Origin: Sorghum bicolor
Lineage: Eukaryota; Streptophyta; Magnoliopsida; Poales; Poaceae
Length of the DNA: 64,000 bases
Direction: 5' to 3'
NCBI RefSeq assembly: GCF_000003195.3
Contig: NC_012878.2
Location: 57,040,629 to 57,104,628 of the forward strand
The notes beneath the pieces were generated by a model. That model saw only the letters and a list, made by a program, of their open reading frames with translations. It was not told where the DNA came from and ran no database searches. A program made the position numbers and the translations under genes. This document shows, piece by piece, positions 58,351 to 64,000 of the stretch (position 1 is its first letter; the number at the start of each line of letters is the position of its first letter).

Positions 58351-60503
58351 GAGTGAAAATTTCTGACGGCTATATTGAACCGACATGAAACAGGGAAAGC
58401 CGGCAGGAACAAGCGGGTGGTTCTGATGACGGTAAAAAAAACGAGATGAATTTCTTCTAGCAGTCATCTCTGGTACTGGTTAAATTTCATTATGTCTGAT
58501 CAAAATTATATAAAATACTAATAATATTTAATTTATGACATCTGGCACTAATTTAGTTTCATAAATCTTGGGTAGGGGTGCCATGGCCGGAGCTTGAAGC
58601 TCGGCGTTGTCGGCGATGGTGGCGCTCCGGCAAACCCCGGTGGGGTGGTAGCTGGCTGCGGAGGCGAGGGCGAGAAGGATGACAGGGTTGAAAACGAGCG
58701 AAGAAAGGAAGAAGATACCCACGAGAGAGTGTTCGTCATGAGGAGGATCGTGGAGAAGAAGCTGTCGTGAGGAAGAAGATGAGGTCATGCACTCCCTGAG
58801 GGCGCAGCGGGTCACGGGATGACGCGGTGCAACCTGAATGATTGAATCCAAGCCTCGGCCTTCTAATTTGACGTCGGGCTCTTCTTCTCCTGTGGCATCT
58901 TGTAGAAGTTGGGGTTGCGCACGTTGTGATGACTGATGATCCGAGAGATTGGAGAACACCTGATTATATAATCACTAAGTCAATTTACTTTTGCTGACAT
59001 GGCACCTCGTAGACACTGGAATAATTTATCTCCTAGCTTGACCGTGAATGTAGGCTTGTTTTCTATGAACCAGACAACACCACTCGCTATCGTGCTTTGG
59101 CGTTGCGGTGTTGGTATGACTGTAACGCTACAACGACGTGCGTGTCTTGCTCCTCCGATCGTGACATGGCTAGTGGCTTGAGTCCTAAATTAAAGCAAGA
59201 GAGAAGCAGCAACTGTCAAAGCTGTTCGTATATGCACGGAAGCACGTGTGGCGAGCAGTGCCACCTGAATGAGTGAATCCTCGTTTTGGATATCTGTCGT
59301 TGCGCCGCCCTCGCGTTCTAAAAGAAAAGTCGTTTAGGTCCTGTTCAGGTCAAGTTGTCCCAACAGTCTTGCGATCTGCTTGAAACTGTGTTTCATGCTA
59401 ATTAAAATAGATATCTTTTTAAACACCTTCAAGAATTCAAGTTCTTTAAAACACGCATTTATAAAAGACTAGTGTGCGATAAAGCTAAAAATAGTTGCTT
59501 CTCGTAGCTTCAATTCCCTTTAGTGGGACTATGTGATCATGTTTAAGAAACTTCATATGCAAAACACTATTTTACTAAATGGATCAACAAAATAGTTTCA
59601 ACTCTATCGATCGATAGACCTACCTGATCATGACTGTGAAGCACAAAAACAAAGCTACTTCACACGTAAAACTCTAGCTACGAAAAAGCAGACGAGTGGA
59701 CGACAAGTTGCCGCTGCTCATTCTGTACAAGACATCAACGTTCTTCAGAGCTTCAACAACGACAGGCATGTTGTGCGTGCATGTGCAATGGAGATGGAGA
59801 TAAGTCGCTTATTAGCATTCTGGAAATACTGACGTGTCGTCGGCCGGGCGCGCACGCGCGGTCTCATTCACCAAGATTACATCGTACTGTACTGGCTACA
59901 CATGTTGAGTTCGTGACGATGCACGCTAGAGCTGCATACGCGGCTGAGTGCAGACCGTTGGTGATGACTAGTGACTCCCCACCGGTACGGTGGGCGCGAG
60001 AGTACAGACGTGTCAGTCGCGCTGGCAGCGAGGCCACCACTGACACGTCGTCGCAATCGCCTTCAAACAGCTAGTTTGTTGCAGTGAACGCGACCGGCCG
60101 GGCCGGGTGTGCTGCGTCGGTCTCGACTGTGCATGCATGCGCGTCCACGTGAAGCTCACGCGGGGTCCAGATTGGCGCTGCATATGTCCCGGTGGAGTGG
60201 GAGTGCGGAACACGACAGCGACACGTCGACGGCGCGCGCCACGTACGTACACACCAATCTACCGACCGGTGCTCTCGCAGCACTGACGATCGACTGTTCC
60301 GGCCACGCTCTCGAGTCTCGTCGACGGTACTCGGAAAACGGACGCTTGCTGCCTGCTGCTAGCTTCTCGATGGGCGGGATTACCAAATTATTCTGCTAGC
60401 CTTTGTTCCGTTTGTTCGTCGCACCAAAAGTAATTACTCATCAGGTTTTTTAAAAAAGTAATTACACGTCAACAGGTGCCGGTACAGGTACAAAGTGGCT
60501 AAA
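58351..60503. other. Unassigned
   Basis: Several ORFs of 60-145 codons on both strands without recognisable products. 59820-60390 is moderately GC-rich. No gene is supported. Confidence 0.4.
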
Positions 60504-60737
60504 GCCATGTTTAGTTTCCTAGGTTAAAAGTTTTTAAGTACTACATATATTTTTATTTGCACTTTGCAATTATTATTCAACCATAGACTAAATAGCTTAA
60601 AAGATTCGTATCGCAAATTAAAAATAAACTATACAATTAGTTATTTTTCTATATTTAATGTTCCATACATGTTAAAAGATTTAATTTGACAGAAATCTTG
60701 AAAAGCTTTTGGGTTTTAGGTGTAACTAAACAAGACC
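60504..60737. mobile_element. Tourist-like MITE, diverged
   Basis: GCCATGTTTAGTTTCC to GTGTAACTAAACAAGACC. The inverted-type interior is more diverged than in other copies. Confidence 0.7.
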
Positions 60738-61153
60738 TAAGACTAATGACTAGTTGTCCTAAGGGAGGGAGAGAAGAGGGATTGAGGCGGCATGGGGACA
60801 ATTCCCTGGACGACGATGCGGTTTTTTTTTTGCATTTAATATCATGTAACAGTAGAATTTTTGATGACTTGGTAGGTTCGTTATGGAGAGAGATAGAGAA
60901 AGTTTAATAGAATTTCATCAGGATGAAATATGTTGTCAATTTTATGCCAGTAGTTAACTAGAGGAGTAAACTTCTCTGGTTCGGACGAAGATGGGCCGAA
61001 AGTGGTAGAAGACTGTAGCGAGAAAGAAAATGGGCCTGTACAAGTACAATCTCATTGATGCAGTTTGTTGCCGCCTTGGGCCTATAGCCCACCTCTGGTG
61101 TTTCAGCCGGGGTACAACACATTTTTCAGGTTGCTGTCAGCGTTCACCAGTCA
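60738..61153. other. Intergenic
   Basis: A T9 run at 60823-60831 and a short 73-codon ORF. No gene was recognised. Confidence 0.4.
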
Positions 61154-62900
61154 GAATTTTTTTTTTTATTTTTAACCCAAATTTCAAACATATTTCAAAT
61201 TTGACCCGCTTTGAAAAATATTTTCAAAACTAGGCCGTTTGGACCCGCCACCATGCATGGCGGGGCAAATACACAGAACCCCGCCATGCATGGCGGCGGG
61301 GTACTACTGCTGATGTGGCATGGTTCAGGGAGACACCTCCTGATGTGGCTAACACGTGGCGGGGTACGTGGCAAAAAGTACCCCGCCACCCATCATGGCG
61401 GGATGCAACCCCGCCGCGCATCATGGCGGGGTGCTCCCTGTTTGACAAAATGACCCACCCTCTGCTTTCTCTTTGTACCCTGGTGGCACTTTCGTTTATT
61501 TGTGATAATTATTGTCTGTAAATTGCACTAATTATACAGTTTGCCTGTAAATCACGAGACGAATCTTTTAAGCCTAGTTACTTTATAATTAGATTTTTTA
61601 TTAAATAAAAATAAAATTACTACATGGTTAAAATCTAAAAAGTTTTTGAATATAAACAAGTCCAAGTGTATACGTGGAGAGAGAGGGTCAAGCCGCATGG
61701 GCAAGATGACATGAGAGGGAAAGTGATAGTAGTCTAGGGTATTGGGCCTTGTTTAGTTCTCAAAAAATTTTGCAAAATTTTTCAAATTCTCCGTCACATT
61801 AAATCTTTAGACGTATATTTTTAACTTTAAAAAAATTTATTTAAAAATTAGATTTAAATATCAATCTAATAATACTAATTTTATATCATAAATATTAATA
61901 TTTTTAATTAATATTTAATCAAAGTTATTTTTCAAAGAAAAAATAACAAAGAGCAAAACTATAGCAGCGGCACAGTGCATGCTGCGCGCAGCACTGTGCA
62001 CGCGTGCTGCTACTACAGCAGCAGCACTGATGTACAGCCCTGTCCAGCAGCAGCAGGAGCACTGTACGCACAGAGTGCCGCTGCGCTAGTTTTCCCATTC
62101 CGAAATGTCTGTTTATTTTTTTTTCCAAAAAATAACTTTGATTAAATATTTACTAAAAATATTAATATTTATAATATAAAATTAGTATCATTAAATATAT
62201 ATTTAAATCTAATTTTTGAATAAATTTATTTAAAATTCGAAATATACGTCTAAAGAAATTTGAAAAATTTTGCAAAATTTTTTGAATTAGGGTTTAGGGT
62301 TTAGGGTTGCATGACCCAACACCCTACAGTCACTTTGCCTCTCACATCAGGTTGCATGCGCAGCCTCTCCCACGCATACACACTATAGCCTGAACTTGTT
62401 TAGATACAAAAACTTTTTAGATTTTAACACTGTAGTAATTTCGTTTTTATTTAATAAAAAATATCTAATTATAAAGTAATTAGGCTTAAAAGATTCGTCT
62501 CGTGATTTACAGGCAAACTGTATAATTAGTGCAATTTACAGACAATAATTATCACAAATGAATGAAAGTGCCACAAGAGAACAAAGAGAAAGCAGAGGGT
62601 GGGCCATTTTGTTAGACAGAGAGCACCCCGCCATGATACGCGGCGGGGTTGCATCCCGACGTGATGCGTGGCGGGGTACTCTTTGCCACGTACCCCGCCA
62701 CGTGTTAGCCACGTCAGCAGGTGTCCCCTTGAACCATGCCACGTCAGCAGTAGTACCCCGCCGCCATGCATGGCGGGGTTCTGTGTATTTGTCCCGCCAT
62801 GCATGGTGGCGGGTCCAAACGGCCTAGTTTTGAAAATATTTTTCAAAGCGGGTCAAATTTGAAATATGTTTGAAATTTGAGCTAAAAATAAAAAAAATTC
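61154..62900. mobile_element. 1.75-kb foldback element with long inverted arms
   Basis: Begins GAATTTTTTTTT and ends AAAAAAATTC, flanked by an 8-bp direct duplication ACCAGTCA (61146-61153 and 62901-62908). The arms (about 61154-61940 and 62110-62900) are near-complementary along almost their whole length, including GGGGTAC..CACGTGGCGGGG blocks rich in the palindrome CCCGCCATGCATGGCGGG. The central spacer is only about 160 bp. Each arm holds MITE-derived sequence (TAAATCACGAGACGAATC; GGCCTTGTTTAGTTCTC). The 8-bp duplication would fit a hAT or Mutator-like origin; no coding region. Confidence 0.85.
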
Positions 62901-62982
62901 ACCAGTCACCACTAATTCCGTGTGTGGGTACACATTAGCGGATTAGCGCCTTTTGTCTGTCTGGCGGCTCTTTGGCTATTAA

Positions 62983-63635
62983 CATGGGCGGATATAGAGG
63001 GTATTCCTGGTATTCCCAGGAATACCCAACTTTTTTATGCACTAAGTATATATAGACATATTTATATATATGTATATTTAATATATAAGCATTTCTATAT
63101 TTAGCAAATAAAATTTCTCTATTATTCTTTTTAGTCTATTCTTGTATTTCTTTTTCCACACAAGTTTTAGCTTGATTGCCGAAATTATTCTATTTTATTG
63201 TTTCTGCAAATGAGAACCAATATTTATCTCTAGACCACATACATATTAACTCATGCCACCAAATATTAGTACAAATCATATCTTGTTTTCAAACTCTTTT
63301 CCAAGATAAATCGGAATATGCACATGGCAATATGTATAATAAAGTATTCTTTTCGTGTGAGTGAACGAGACATGAGTGGGAGGCAATTCCATAATCCTCA
63401 TTCCTAAATCTCTAACTCTAGCCGACCAACATGGTGGCGGCACTACTGTTTCTAGTGTCATGAGCTCTTAGCGGCACGGGCTGTGCAGCGCGGGTGCGGC
63501 CCCTGTCTCTTTGTCTGCCTATATGGCAACTGACGAGGGCACACGTCGTTCATGAGGTTAGAGACAACAGCTGAGTGGTGGCCCACCAAACATCAGTAAG
63601 GGAATACCCAAGATTCAAATCCTGGCTCCGCCACC
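62983..63635. mobile_element. Non-autonomous element with CATGGGCGGA / CTCCGCCACC ends
   Basis: 653 bp flanked by an identical GGCTATTAA (62974-62982 and 63636-63644). Ends carry GGCGGA in inverted orientation, then GGGTATTCC near both ends. A hAT-type (8-bp) or Mutator-type (9-bp) origin is possible. No long ORF. Confidence 0.75.
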
Positions 63636-63644
63636 GGCTATTAA

Positions 63645-64000
63645 TCAATTGCCCTCACGCAGGATGGCTACAAACCCTACCATTACCAGTATGGGCAGGC
63701 ATAATATAATTTTATCAGTTTTCCGAGTCAAAGCAATAAGATATATATGTATATCATCACTCGTAAGGATCGCACGCACACCACACCACCCTTTTCCTTT
63801 TCTCAGGGTCTCATGGAGAAGATGGAAACACAGCCAAAAGGACAATCACTTTGTTAATAATCTATATGCGCTGCCAGGTCACCAGGTTCGACGAAAGCTT
63901 TTCTGAAGAAAAACAACACCTAAAACACACACACACGATCGACCTGGCTGGTAGTGCTTCATTCCACCAGCAATGTCTATCGTCTACTGCAGTACCTTCC
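63645..64000. other. Right edge of the window
   Basis: Short ORFs only. A gene may begin or end beyond the edge, but nothing here supports one. Confidence 0.35.

Overview
The window is nuclear DNA from a grass. Three things support this: short GT-AG introns in GC-rich genes, AT-rich intergenic DNA, and more than twenty copies of Tourist-like and Stowaway-like miniature transposons typical of Poaceae. The family whose ends read GGCCTTGTTTAGTT is, from memory, very common in Sorghum and its Andropogoneae relatives, so I infer Sorghum or a close relative. There are no bacterial operons, CRISPR arrays, phage genes or recognisable tRNA/rRNA genes.

Layout. 1-538 holds the 3' end of an unidentified plus-strand gene. 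2193-4569 (-) is a seven-exon PRONE-type RopGEF. 5805-6518 (-) is a single-exon DOG1-domain protein. 7600-9749 (-) is a six-exon receptor-like pseudokinase of the MRH1/MDIS1 type with no LRR ectodomain. 13368-15327 (+) is a secreted glyoxal/galactose-oxidase-like enzyme. 17606-19424 (-) is a family-1 UDP-glycosyltransferase with a transposon in its intron. 21155-24092 (+) is a tubby-like F-box protein. 24641-24981 (-) is an 83-residue two-exon protein whose exons are each too short for an ORF scan. 32221-33264 (+) is a trihelix (ASIL-like) transcription factor. 38472-39421 (+) is a broken, intron-containing relic of a UBC13-type E2. 53421-54814 (-) is a gibberellin 2-oxidase. Every multi-exon model was built by hand from GT-AG junctions; each keeps frame and sums to a multiple of three.

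The rest is accessory DNA, densest from 42 to 46 kb and from 55 to 64 kb. A hAT-type element (42397-46050, 8-bp target duplication GGTTCATC) carries a young non-autonomous LTR retrotransposon (43204-45876, target duplication CTCGG, two 408-bp LTRs differing at two bases). A 1.75-kb foldback element with arms of about 0.8 kb lies at 61154-62900, and another of 0.8 kb at 15463-16275. Miniature elements are nested inside one another at 55.4-56.2 kb.

The genes do not form an obvious pathway. They are ordinary, separately transcribed plant genes: ROP signalling, dormancy/ABA-related, receptor-like, wall or peroxide chemistry, glycosylation, F-box/tubby, transcription and gibberellin catabolism. 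I found no convincing undescribed biological system. The points most worth a second look are the LRR-less pseudokinase, the long foldback arms, the UBC13 relic, the small 83-aa protein, and the transposon fragment immediately upstream of the glycosyltransferase start codon.
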